A stretch of DNA of 64,000 bases from positions 248,001-312,000 of the forward strand of contig JACKER010000010.1 in assembly GCA_020632925.1 (NCBI GenBank), in the 5' to 3' direction. The stretch's first letter is position 1. Each line of letters begins with the position of its first letter. The DNA comes from Alphaproteobacteria bacterium. Its GTDB lineage: Bacteria; Myxococcota_A; UBA796; GCA-2862545. Below, piece by piece: positions 1 through 9,600 of this stretch. The notes beneath the pieces were generated by a model. It was not told the origin of the DNA, did no database searches, and worked only from the letters and a program-made list of their open reading frames with translations. The position numbers and the translations under genes are program-made.

Positions 1-141
1 CTGCGCCGCGCGGTGTGCCTGGCGCTGGTGCCGGAGGCGACCATCGGCGACTGGGTGGTCGTCCACGCCGGCGTCGCCATCGGGGTGGTGGACGAGGAGC
101 GGGCGGCCGCGACGATCGCGGTGCTCCGGGACGGCGGATGA
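1..141 (+). CDS. hypC: HypC/HupF-family hydrogenase maturation chaperone, 3' end only
   Basis: Only the last 46 codons lie in the window; the 5' end is off the left edge. The visible protein ends with the pattern CLALVPEATIGDWVVVHAGV followed by an acidic DEE stretch, which matches the conserved C-terminal half of HypC proteins. HypC is a small chaperone that carries the iron-ligand precursor and holds the large subunit of NiFe hydrogenase during cofactor insertion. The catalytic N-terminal cysteine cannot be checked. The next gene starts 16 bases downstream in the same direction, so the two may be cotranscribed, although no functional link is apparent. Confidence 0.75.
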   Translation: MRRAVCLALVPEATIGDWVVVHAGVAIGVVDEERAAATIAVLRDGG

Positions 142-157
142 CCGAGGGAGGTGGCGC

Positions 158-610
158 GTGGGCTGGTTCGAAGGCACGTACACCGAGACGCTGACGCTTG
201 CGGTGCCGGCGGCGGTCGCGCGCGCGCACTTCGCGGATCCGGCGGCGATCGTCGCGGCGACCAAGGCGGTCGAGCGCTCCGAGATCGATGGTGGGCGCAT
301 CCACTTCGTGATCGCCGAGGAGAACCACGGCGTCGTGAAGTTCCAGGCGGACTACACCTGCACCTACACGCTGGACGGCGACACCGTGCGCTGGTCCACG
401 GACCGGGGCTGCAACTGCCAGCAGTCGGGCACCGCCCGCGTCGTCGAGGCGGGCTCCGGCTGCACCCTGACCTACTCCGAGACCATCGCCGTCGATCTCC
501 CGGTGCCCAGGCTCATGGCCCCGGCGGTCCGTCCGCTGGTGGGGCCGATGATCGCCAAGGAGATCGGCGCCTACCTGAAGCGGCTGGTCGCCACCCTCCC
601 CACCGGGTGA
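158..610 (+). CDS. SRPBCC-superfamily (polyketide cyclase/START-like) protein
   Basis: A 150-residue protein with the layout of the SRPBCC ligand-binding fold: an N-terminal strand (GTYTETLTLAVP), a helical VARAHFADPAAI segment, alternating strands, and a long C-terminal amphipathic helix ending in AYLKRLVATLP. No catalytic residues can be assigned; the family binds hydrophobic ligands in a cavity. The GTG start at 158 follows a GAGGGAGG-type ribosome-binding site and is preferred over the longer shadow frame at 151. It sits 10 bases before a Ser/Thr kinase gene in the same direction. A second SRPBCC domain lies nearby at the N terminus of the convergent kinase gene (3226-5748), which hints at a shared signalling theme. 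The exact function is unknown. Confidence 0.7.
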   Translation: MGWFEGTYTETLTLAVPAAVARAHFADPAAIVAATKAVERSEIDGGRIHFVIAEENHGVVKFQADYTCTYTLDGDTVRWSTDRGCNCQQSGTARVVEAGSGCTLTYSETIAVDLPVPRLMAPAVRPLVGPMIAKEIGAYLKRLVATLPTG

Positions 611-620
611 TCCTGCGTCC

Positions 621-3182
621 GTGGACGATCGAGCACCCGAACCACCCTCCCTCGGGCCCGGCTACCAGGTCACCCGCCGACTCGGCCGGGGTGGCATGGC
701 GAGCGTGTGGCTGGCCTGGGCACCGCGGCTGGGGGCCTGGCGCGCCATCAAGACGCTGGATGCCATGGGCTCGGCGAGCGCGCGTTCACGGTTCGAGAAC
801 GAGGCGCGGGCCATGGCTCGCCTGCGCCACCCGCACGTGATCGCCGTGCACGATGTCGGCGTCGACGACACCGACCGCCCGTTCCTGGTGATGGAGTACG
901 CCCCGCGCGGCAGCCTCGCCGACGTGCTCCACCAGCGCGGTCCCCTCCCGCCCCGCCTGGCCTGCCGCCTGGTCCGCGAAGTGCTCGACGGGCTCGAGCA
1001 CGCCCACGCCCACGGGATCGTCCACCGGGACATCAAGCCGCAGAACGTGTTGCTGGACCGCGAGGGCCACGCGCTCGTCGCCGACTTCGGGATCGCGCGC
1101 ATCGACACCCTGGACCAGACACGCACCGGCGCCGCGATGGGCACGCTCGCATGGATGGCGCCCGAGCAGCGATCGAGCGCCCGCGAGGTCGATGCCCGAG
1201 CGGACGTGTACGCGGCGGGCGGCCTGCTCTTCGCGCTCCTGGTCGGGCGGGAGCCGCTCGATCTGTACGTCCCGGACAGCGACTTCGACGGCGTCCCCGA
1301 GCCGCTGGTCGAACCGATACGCGGTGCCGTCGCCTGGGACCGGGAGCGCCGATGGCCGAGCGCGCGCGCCTTCGCGGACGTGCTGGTGCGCGCCGAGGAG
1401 GAGCTGCCTCCCGACCGCGACGAGTACGTGCTCCCCGAAGCGCCCGAGCCCGAAGCGCCACCCACGTCGGAGGTCGGAGCCACCTTCGCGGATGACCTGT
1501 TCGACACGGCGCACAGCACCCAACCGACACCCGAGCCACCACGACCACCGACGCCACCACCCCCGGCCGCGGTCCCAGCACCGGGTGGACGGTGGCTGGC
1601 GGCCACGGTCGGCGCTGTGCTGGTGGTCGCCGGAGCCACGACCGTCTGGCTGGCGAGCCCCGACGACGGGCCGCCCGCCCTCTCGCTCGAGCACCTCCCG
1701 GTCGGCGACGCGGAGCTCGACGGCGTCGACTTCTCCAGCGACGGCTCCGCGCTGTACTACGTCGCGGACGGTCGCCTGCAGCGCCACACGATCGGCGGCG
1801 AGCGCACCGCGCTCGGCCCCTGGACGCGCGACGCCACGTTCGAGCTCGCTCCCGCCGACGTCGTGCTGCGCACCAACTGGTGGAAGGCCTCGCCGCTGCT
1901 GCGCTGGGACGCCGGGCGAGAGGAGGAGCTGCCCCTGGTGGGCCGGCAGGCACGCATCGCTCCCGCTGGGGACGCGGTGGCCTTCGTCGTCGGCAACGAA
2001 CTCCGCGTCGCCGGCTGGCCGGACGGACCCGAGCGCGTCGTCGCCACCCTCCCCGACCAGGCCGTGATCTACGACCTCTCCTGGTCCACGGACGGGCGCT
2101 TCCTCACGACCGCCGACCGCGACCGCCAGTACGCGGTCCACCTCTGGCCGCTCGACGGGGGTGTCCCGGTCACGCTGCTCGAGGACCCCCGCCTGATCTC
2201 CTCCGTCACCACGATCTTCGCGGTCTGGCGGGACCACGAGCTGTGGTTCGCTCGGTCGCTCGGTCGCTCGGAGGTCGGGCTGTTCGCGCTCGCCGTGGAC
2301 GAGGACGGACGACCGGGAGCCGAGCGCGAGATCCACCGCTGGAGCGACGGCACCTGGCCCGTCATCGGGTCCTCCTCCTCGCGCGGCGAGGTCGCGCTGC
2401 AGACCGCCCGTCGCTACCGCGAGGCCTGGGTGGGCGACCACCACCTGGAGGCGCCCAGCCTGCTCGATGCGCGCTTCCTGAACGACGGCCGAGTGGCCAT
2501 CGGCGGGCCCGACGGGGTGGTCGTCGGCGACGGACGGGGGCCATGGGAGCCCTGGTCACCGGCGGGCGCCACCGCGGTTCACCCGGTCGTCGGGGCGGTG
2601 CTGGCCGAGGGCTTCGCCGACGCGGGGCAGCCCCGCTCGTTGTGGCGGAGCACCCCGGACACGTCCACGGAGCTTCCGCCGTTGAAGGACCGGGAGCGGC
2701 TTGCGTGCGCGCGCGACACAGCCGACCGCTGCGTGGTCGCCACCCCGATGGCGGCCGTCTTCCAACTCGCGTGGATGGATCCGCGCACGGGCGAGCGAGG
2801 ACCGGTGTTCGGCAAGGTCGGCATCGCTCGCGAGGAGCTCGGCCGGATCGCGGTCTCCCCCGCCGGCAACCACGTGGCGGTGTTCGAGCTCACCTCCGAC
2901 CTCGTGGTGGTCGACGTGGACGGCACGACCCGACGGGTGCCCTCGGGGCTCGCCTGGATTCAGTCCGGCGCCTTCTCCCCCGATGGTCGGGCGGTGTGGG
3001 CGGTCGGGAACACCGGCGAGGGCTGGGCGACGGCCTGGATCCCGTTGGACGGCGGCCCTCCCGAGATCGTGGAGCGACGCGTCGACGGTCTCTCTCCGCC
3101 CGACGTGGGTCCCGCAGGTGAGCGCCTGGCGGTGGTGGCGTCCTTCGACGTGGGCGTGTGGCTCGCACATCATCCACCGTGA
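621..3182 (+). CDS. Membrane Ser/Thr protein kinase with C-terminal WD40/PD40-like sensor
   Basis: 853 residues with a GTG start. The N-terminal kinase domain (about 16-275) has the glycine loop GRGGMASV (about 22-29), the catalytic HRDIKPQN with D137, and the DFG motif at D155. A Pro-rich linker (about 275-322) leads to one membrane span (about 324-345, VGAVLVVAGATTVWLA). The remaining 500 residues contain repeated FSSDGS-, FSPDGR- and SPAGN-type strands typical of PD40/TolB-like beta-propellers. The topology is that of a PknB-like receptor kinase: cytoplasmic kinase, extracytoplasmic propeller that probably senses a ligand. It is convergent with another kinase gene at 3226-5748, with 43 bases between them. 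The substrate is unknown. Confidence 0.9.
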   Translation: MDDRAPEPPSLGPGYQVTRRLGRGGMASVWLAWAPRLGAWRAIKTLDAMGSASARSRFENEARAMARLRHPHVIAVHDVGVDDTDRPFLVMEYAPRGSLADVLHQRGPLPPRLACRLVREVLDGLEHAHAHGIVHRDIKPQNVLLDREGHALVADFGIARIDTLDQTRTGAAMGTLAWMAPEQRSSAREVDARADVYAAGGLLFALLVGREPLDLYVPDSDFDGVPEPLVEPIRGAVAWDRERRWPSARAFADVLVRAEEELPPDRDEYVLPEAPEPEAPPTSEVGATFADDLFDTAHSTQPTPEPPRPPTPPPPAAVPAPGGRWLAATVGAVLVVAGATTVWLASPDDGPPALSLEHLPVGDAELDGVDFSSDGSALYYVADGRLQRHTIGGERTALGPWTRDATFELAPADVVLRTNWWKASPLLRWDAGREEELPLVGRQARIAPAGDAVAFVVGNELRVAGWPDGPERVVATLPDQAVIYDLSWSTDGRFLTTADRDRQYAVHLWPLDGGVPVTLLEDPRLISSVTTIFAVWRDHELWFARSLGRSEVGLFALAVDEDGRPGAEREIHRWSDGTWPVIGSSSSRGEVALQTARRYREAWVGDHHLEAPSLLDARFLNDGRVAIGGPDGVVVGDGRGPWEPWSPAGATAVHPVVGAVLAEGFADAGQPRSLWRSTPDTSTELPPLKDRERLACARDTADRCVVATPMAAVFQLAWMDPRTGERGPVFGKVGIAREELGRIAVSPAGNHVAVFELTSDLVVVDVDGTTRRVPSGLAWIQSGAFSPDGRAVWAVGNTGEGWATAWIPLDGGPPEIVERRVDGLSPPDVGPAGERLAVVASFDVGVWLAHHPP

Positions 3183-3225
3183 GCAACGGGCTCACGGTCG
3201 TTCTTCGCATTCCGTGTGCGGCACG

Positions 3226-5748
3226 TCAGCTCGGATCGAACATCTGGCGGAAGGCGAGCGCGGTCGGTGGGCGACGGCTCGGGTCGGAGTGGAGCGCCGC
3301 GACCACCGCCTCCCGCAGCGCGCCCAGCTGGCCCAGGTCCGGGATGTCTTGCGGCTCGAGCCCCACCCGCGCCACCACCCGGGCGGCGAGGTCTCCGGGG
3401 AAGGGCGAACGGCCCACGACCATGCGGTACGCGAGCACGCCGAGCGCGAACACGTCGGCCTCGGGACCCAGCGGGCCCCCGACGAGCTGCTCGGGCGAGA
3501 CGTAGTCCGGGGTGCCCGCCACCCCCTCCGTGCGGTGCGTGCCGGCGCGGCGGACCAGCCCGAAGTCCAGCAGCTTGACGCCGTTCGGGACCTCCGGGTC
3601 GTCCGGCACCAGGAACACGTTCGCGGGCTTGAGGTCGCGGTGAACGAGGCCGGCAGCGTGCAGCGCCCCCAGCGCGTCACACACGGCCGACAGCACGCGC
3701 ATCGCGCGCGGGACCAGCATCGGACCGTCCCGGCGCAGCGCCTCGTGCAGCGAGCGGCCCACCAGACACTCCATCGCGATCCACGGCTGCTCGTCCTCGA
3801 GCCCGAAGTCCCGGACGGCCACGATGTTCGGATGGCGGATCCGCGACGCGTACCAGGCCTCGTTGAAGAAGCGCTGGACATAGGGATCGTGCGCCTCGAA
3901 CCCAGGTAGCAGGACCTTGACGGCGAGCCGCTCGGAGGTGGCCTCGTCGAGCGCCTCGAGCACCAGGCCCATCCCACCACGTCCGAGCTCGCGGAGCACG
4001 ACATAGGGACCGACGCGCTCGGGCAGGCGCGGATCGGCCGGCGCGGACTCGGGCGGACGGCTCGGCATCGCCCGACTGCTACGGAAGTCGAGCATGGCGG
4101 AGAACACGAGGAGCTCGGGACTGTCCGTGTGCCGGGTCATCCGCGCGACCGCCGCGTTCCGCTCGAGCCAGGGCTTCCACTCCGGCAGCGAGCTGACGGA
4201 CTCGTGCACGGCCACCCGGGGACGCCCGAGGTGCAGCGCCACGTCCATCGCCAGATCGACCGCCGGGCCCCCGATGGCCTCGCGCGCCCCGTCGTCGAGC
4301 CGGACCACCGGCCCGAAGGCCACGCCCACGCTCGTCGGGCGCGCGTGGCGGACCGCCTCCTCCGCGACGACGAGGGCCAGCTCGAGGGTCGGCGCCCGGA
4401 CGATGACCGTGTCGTTGCGCGGTCGGTGGTGGGACGTACCGCGCGGGAGCCCCTCGACGACGCGATCGACCGCGACCGGCAGCCCGAGCACCACGATCGC
4501 GAACGCGGCGTCGACGGTCGTGCGCAGGTCGGGATCCAGCTCCGCCGACCGCAGCCTCGGGCGGACCGCGTCGGACGCGAGCAGCGTGGCGGCGCTCAGC
4601 ACGAAGGGTGGCCGCCAGCGCTCCATCAGGACCACGCGCGCGGGACGTGCCTGGCGCGACCGCAGCGTGAGGACCACGGGGCCCGGACCCACCGAGACCT
4701 GCCCCGGGCGGATCCCCTGGCGGCCGACGACCAGCACCGCCTCCCGCGGTGCCCCCTCCACGACCTCCACCAGCGTCACCCCGCTGTCCGCCTCGAGCCG
4801 GTAGGAGCCGTACCCGAGGCGAGCCTCCAGCCGGATCTCGCTGCGGGACGCGAGCTGGAGCTGGGCGAGGACGTGGGGTGTCCGTCCCGGGGACAGCGCG
4901 CAGTCGACGGCGAGCGGCTCGGGCCGGATCGAAGGATGGACGCGGAACACCACCTCGACGTGGTCCGCCAGGGAGCCGTCGTAGGTGATGCCGCACGTCT
5001 CGCAGTGCACGCCGCGCTCGGCGAGCGAGGCGAAGGGCAGGTCGTCGGTCACACCCCGGCAACGTGGGCACACGAGCTGCCACAACAGCTCGAGCACATC
5101 GGCGTCGGCGGCCTCGAGGCACCCCAGCGTCACGTCCTCCCAGGGCAGTCGCTCCTGGGCCGCGATCTGCATCGGGCGCAGGCAGTGCTGGGAGACCAGG
5201 GGCGCGTGCAGCAGGCGCTCGCGGAGGAGCGAGGCCATCGGCGCGCGGACCCCCGACAGGCTCCGATCCATCCGGGCGATCGCGGACGACGAGAGCTCTG
5301 GCGGCGGATCGAAGCTCGGGATCCGCCCGGCGAGCACGTCGACGACGCGGTGCAGCGCTCGGTCCAGCGGTGGGTGGACGGCGGTGGTCGCGACCGCCTG
5401 GACGACCATGGAGAGCAGCGCCGAGCGGGGCACCAGCTCCACCGTGTAGTCCAACCGCGTCCCGCGGGCGTGCTCGCGCAGGACGCAGTCGGTGAGCGCT
5501 TCGCGCACGGGTCCGCCGTCGTAGATCCGACGGCTCCGGAAGCGCCGCGGCGCCTCGATGTCGAACGGCAGCTCCCGCCACGTGCTGCGGATGCCGGCGA
5601 GGCGAGACTCACCGCGGAGCTCGCCGTCGACCCGGTGGAAGCGGAAGCCGAGCCCGGCGCGCCGGTTGAACGCATCGGTGTCGGACACGACCCGCCAGAC
5701 CTCCTCGAGCCCCGCGGGCAGGTCGAACGACCACTCCAGCTTCGCCAC
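3226..5748 (-). CDS. Multidomain SRPBCC - DUF5939 - cyclase-like - Ser/Thr kinase protein
   Basis: 840 residues. Domains in order: an SRPBCC-like region (about 1-150); a DUF5939-like region (about 165-290) with a Cys4 knuckle, CPRC near 226 and CETC near 248; a segment (about 395-555) with the strand order of a class III nucleotide cyclase (VGVAFGPVV then IGGPAVDLA) but without obvious metal-binding aspartates; and a C-terminal kinase (about 578-835) with GRGGMG, HRDLKPAN and LDFGL. DUF5939 normally precedes active adenylate/guanylate cyclase domains, so here the cyclase looks degraded and a kinase has been added. No membrane span is seen, so it is probably cytoplasmic. The GTG start follows a GGGGGTGG sequence. 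It lies 33 bases after msrA and may share its transcript. Confidence 0.85.
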   Translation of the reverse strand: MAKLEWSFDLPAGLEEVWRVVSDTDAFNRRAGLGFRFHRVDGELRGESRLAGIRSTWRELPFDIEAPRRFRSRRIYDGGPVREALTDCVLREHARGTRLDYTVELVPRSALLSMVVQAVATTAVHPPLDRALHRVVDVLAGRIPSFDPPPELSSSAIARMDRSLSGVRAPMASLLRERLLHAPLVSQHCLRPMQIAAQERLPWEDVTLGCLEAADADVLELLWQLVCPRCRGVTDDLPFASLAERGVHCETCGITYDGSLADHVEVVFRVHPSIRPEPLAVDCALSPGRTPHVLAQLQLASRSEIRLEARLGYGSYRLEADSGVTLVEVVEGAPREAVLVVGRQGIRPGQVSVGPGPVVLTLRSRQARPARVVLMERWRPPFVLSAATLLASDAVRPRLRSAELDPDLRTTVDAAFAIVVLGLPVAVDRVVEGLPRGTSHHRPRNDTVIVRAPTLELALVVAEEAVRHARPTSVGVAFGPVVRLDDGAREAIGGPAVDLAMDVALHLGRPRVAVHESVSSLPEWKPWLERNAAVARMTRHTDSPELLVFSAMLDFRSSRAMPSRPPESAPADPRLPERVGPYVVLRELGRGGMGLVLEALDEATSERLAVKVLLPGFEAHDPYVQRFFNEAWYASRIRHPNIVAVRDFGLEDEQPWIAMECLVGRSLHEALRRDGPMLVPRAMRVLSAVCDALGALHAAGLVHRDLKPANVFLVPDDPEVPNGVKLLDFGLVRRAGTHRTEGVAGTPDYVSPEQLVGGPLGPEADVFALGVLAYRMVVGRSPFPGDLAARVVARVGLEPQDIPDLGQLGALREAVVAALHSDPSRRPPTALAFRQMFDPS

Positions 5749-5781
5749 GCCACCCCCGCCACGAGATTACGTCGGGAGCCG

Positions 5782-6519
5782 TCACCTCAGCCGGAGCAAC
5801 ACGTCCCTGGCGCGGGGCGAGAGCCCGAGCTGATCGACGGGGAGCTGATCCTCCGGCAGGTACCCGCCCGCGTAGGCGTTCATCCGCGCGGCCGCGGTGC
5901 TGCGCAGGAGGTCGTCGAGATCCGGGTAGGCCGCGGTCAGCTCGGCCCACACGGGCCCGACGTGCCGGAGCTCGTACTTCTGGTGGTAGTCCTCCGCGCG
6001 CGTGAACGTGCCCGCATCCTCGATCGCGGTGCTCACCGACTCGCCGAGCCGCTTCTCGGCGGCGCGCAGGGAGAGCTCGGCCGCCTTTCGCTGGTCGGCG
6101 TCCACGACGAAGATGGCGGACCGGTACTGACGCGACCAGGGCTCGCCACGCGGATCGTGGGCGGCCCAGAACTCGGTCAGCAGCCGCTCGTAGGAGATGA
6201 CCGCCGGGTCGTACCCGATCTGCACGGCCTCGCTGTGGTCATCGAGCGCGCGGTAGGTCGGGTCGGCCGTGTGCCCACCGGTGTACCCCACGCGCGTCCA
6301 CACGACTCCCGGGAGACGCCCGAACCGGGCGTCGGGACCCCAGAATCAACCAAGGGCGAAGGTGGCCACGCGGATCTCGCCGTGCGCCACCTGGTCGAGC
6401 GGCGGCACCTTCCCGGAGGGACGCTCGAGCGCGGCACCGTCCACGTGTGGAGGCACGGGGCATCCTCCGGAGCCACACTCGGCAGCGCTCGCGACCAGGG
6501 ACCACAACACGGTCAGCAT
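5782..6519 (-). CDS. msrA: Peptide-methionine (S)-S-oxide reductase MsrA, predicted selenoprotein with in-frame UGA
   Basis: MsrA reduces methionine-S-sulfoxide in proteins. The reading frame is interrupted only by TGA at 6348-6346 (minus strand), precisely where the catalytic cysteine of the GCFWG motif belongs: the protein reads ATFALG-U-FWGPDARFG, followed by the conserved RVGYTGG, PTYRALDDHSEAVQ, FWAAHDP and YHQKYELR blocks. Selenocysteine is residue 58 of 245. No resolving Cys is seen near the C terminus. The ATG at 6519 has GGAGG four bases upstream; the ATG at 6531 is possible but would place that site inside the gene. The first 15 residues (MLTVLWSLVASAAEC) look like a short signal peptide, suggesting export. 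A shorter frame beginning at 6303 would lack the active site. selA, selB, selC and selD are not in this window. Confidence 0.85.
6315..6333 (-). promoter_or_regulatory. SECIS-like hairpin downstream of the msrA UGA
   Basis: On the msrA mRNA a perfect 8-bp stem (GACGCCCG pairing with CGGGCGUC) closed by a GUU loop begins 12 bases after the UGA codon. Bacterial SECIS elements are hairpins just 3' of the UGA whose apical loop carries a GU (GGUC or GGUU type) and binds SelB. The apical GGUUC sequence and the distance of about 20 bases from UGA to loop fit that pattern. The structure was folded by eye. Confidence 0.7.
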
Positions 6520-6601
6520 CGGACCTCCCACCCCTGCGTCCGTCCGACCGCTGGGAGTGTTTCACGCCAGGCGATACGGACGGTGCACGGACGGGGGTGG
6601 T

Positions 6602-9600
6602 GTGCGGATCGGCAGGTACACGGTGACGCGGGAGCTGGGGCGCGGTGGCGCCGGCACGGTGTACGCGGCGACCGCCGACGATGGAGCATCCGTCGCGCTC
6701 AAGGTCCTCACCGGTGACGACGCGGCGGGCTTCGAACGCGAGGTGCGGCTGCACGCCGGGCTGGACCACCCCGGGGTGGTGAGGGTCCTGGACCACGGGA
6801 CGGAGGCGGACGGCACCTCCTGGGTGGCGATGGAGCGCATCGACGGGGGCTCCCTGGCCGATCGGCTGGCAGCGCGACGGTTGGCCTTCGCAGGCACGTT
6901 CGACCTCGACGACCCGGGAGCCTCGGGCGGCGACGAGGCGGAGCTGCTGGGGCTCGTGATGGACCTGTGCCCGGCGCTGGCCTGGCTCCACGGCGAGGGC
7001 CTGGTCCACGCGGACCTCAAGCCCGCCAACATCCTGCTGCGTGGCAGCGGCGAGCCCGTGATCGCGGATCTCGGGCTGTCTCGCGCCGTGGCCACGCGCA
7101 GCCGCGTGGAGGACCGGATCCGCGGCAGCCTCGGCTACGTCTCGCCGGAGCAGGCTCGCGGGGAGCCGCTGGACGCCCGAGCGGACCTGTTCTCGCTGGG
7201 TGCCATCCTGTTCGAGGTCCTGACCGGCGGCCCGCCCACCGACCCGGCCAACCCACGGGAGGCGCTCCGTCGGCTGACCCAGCCCGCAGAACCGCCGTCG
7301 AGCCGCGTCCAGGGCGTCGATCCACGTCTGGACCAGCTCGTGCTCTCGCTGCTGGACCGCGACCGGACGCGGCGGCCTCCGGGAGCGACCTGGGTGGCCC
7401 ACGTCCTGGGCCAGGTGCTCGGTCGCCCCGTACAGCCACACCGCCGCGTGCGAGCGGCGCTCTTCGTGGCGCCGCTGGTGGGCCGCGACGAGGAGCTACA
7501 GCGCGCCCTGGCCGCCACCCGTGCCGCGCTGCGACAGGGCGGTCTGGTCGTGCTGCGCGGCGATGGCGGGCTCGGGACCACCAGGCTCGCGTCCGAGGTG
7601 ACGACCGCGCTCAGGGCCGACGGCGCGGCGGTGGCGGGGGCTCGCGGCCGGCCCGGTGGGCCCCCCCTGGCGACCGTTCGGACGCTCTCGGAGCGGGTGG
7701 CGGAGGTGACGCGGGTGGACGATCCGGTGCGCGCGTGGCGGGAAGCACCGTCGCCCACCGCCGATCTCGCGGGTCTCGGACACCAGCTCGCCGACCAGTG
7801 GCGCCGAGCGAGCGCGAAGCGACCGGTGCTGCTGGTGATCGACGAGGTGGACCAGTGCGGCTCCGAGAGCATCGAGGTCCTGGGCCATGCGCTGGGCGAG
7901 CTCACGGTCGAGCCGACGCGCGTCGCCCTCCTCGCCACGGCGCACGAGGGGGCGGCGCCGCACGTGGAGGCGCTCCTGGGAACGGGGACCACCGTCGTCC
8001 TCGGTCCCATGTCGGCCCCGGATCTGTTGCGCGTGGCTGCGGGCGCCCTCGGGGTCGAGCGCCTCCCCCTCGCGCTGGAACACGTCCTGCCCGAACGGAC
8101 CGGGGGGTCACCCCTGCTCGCGTGCGAGTGGGTCACGACGGCTGTCGCGGAGGGCGCCATCCGTCCTGGCGACGGCGGCTGGGCGCCCGCCACCGACCCC
8201 GGCACGCCCGGAACGCTCGACGGCCTGATCGATGCACGGCTCGACCACCTCCTGGATGCGCAGATCGAGGTGATCGCCGCGGCCGGTTGGCTCGACGACC
8301 ACCTGACCGAGGACCGCCTGGCGCGGATCGACGAGGTCGGCGGCGTGCGGGCCGGGCTCGCCTATCGCCTCCTCGAGCGCGATGTCGACGGCCTGAGCCT
8401 CGTCCACCCGGCGGTGGCGAGCCGCGCCGCCGCACGGCTGTCCGTGGAGCGGGCGAGCGCCATCCGCCGATCGCTCGCGGCGCGCTTCGGCGACGAGGTG
8501 TCCGCGACCAGCGTGGCGCGCTGGCTCGACGCCGCCGGGGACGTGGAGGGCGCGGCGCGCGCCTGGGGTCGGGTGGCGGAGGAGACGTCGCGACACCACC
8601 CCACGGTCACCCTCCAGGCGCTGGTCCGCGTCGCGGAGCTCCGGGGTGACGCACGCTCCTGGTGGGAGGTCGGCCAACAGGCGATGCACCTCGGTGTGGA
8701 CGAGCTCGTGATCCGAGCGGCCCCCAGGCTCGAGGGCATCGACGAGTGGCGCGCCGAGGCCGCCCTGCTGCGCTGCGCGATGCACCGCGCCGCCGGCAGG
8801 CTCGAGGAGGCGGCGCAGGACGCGAGGCTGGTCCGGCAGCTGACCACGGATCCGAGCCTCCTCCGCATGGCGCGACACCTGCACATCAGCGCGCTGAACC
8901 GCGCGGACGTGCCCCCCGCCGCGCTGCGCGCCGCGTTCGGGGAGGCGCAGGGCGACCCGGTGATCCGTTCCATCCTGGCCTGGTGCGAGGAGCGATGGGA
9001 GGACGCGGCAGCCGCGTTCGCGGACGAGGAGCGCGACGCCCTGGCCCGGGGGGACACCACAGCGGCCGTGCGGGCGTCTGGCAACGTCGGTGTGGCCCTG
9101 CACCGGGCGGGTCGACCGGTCGAGGCCCAGGCCTCCACGGTGACGACGCTCCTGCTGGCGCGACGGGCGGGCCTCCGGGAGACCGAGGCGCACGTCTGGA
9201 TGACGCTGGCGCTCGGCTACCAGGGTTGCGGTCGCTCGGAGCTGGCATTGCGCTCGGCGGGCGCCTCCCTCGCGGTGGCGATCGGCATGGGACGCGCGGA
9301 TCTCGTGCGCCGGGCGCTCGAGCTGTTCGCCGAGACCGGGATGGACGACCGGGCCTGGAAGGCCGCCGAGCTGGTGGTTCGCCTGGGTGCGGCTCGCGAT
9401 CCGCGACTGTGGGTGGCGGCCCGGCTGGGGGCGCCCGAGCGCGTCCGCGAGCTCGTGGCGGCACCCCCCACGCCCGCCAACGACACCACCCACGCGGCCT
9501 GGACGTCCTCCAGCCTCGACGAGCTGCGCTCACGCCTGGCCGAGACCGGACCCGAGCCGACAGCGAGGGCGCTGGACACCTGGTTCCATCGCACGGGCCG

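Noticed and set aside
5782..6303. MsrA as a 173-residue Cys-less protein
   Set aside because: That frame lacks the active-site motif; the upstream frame in phase restores ATFALG-U-FWG and a signal peptide, so the UGA is better read as selenocysteine.
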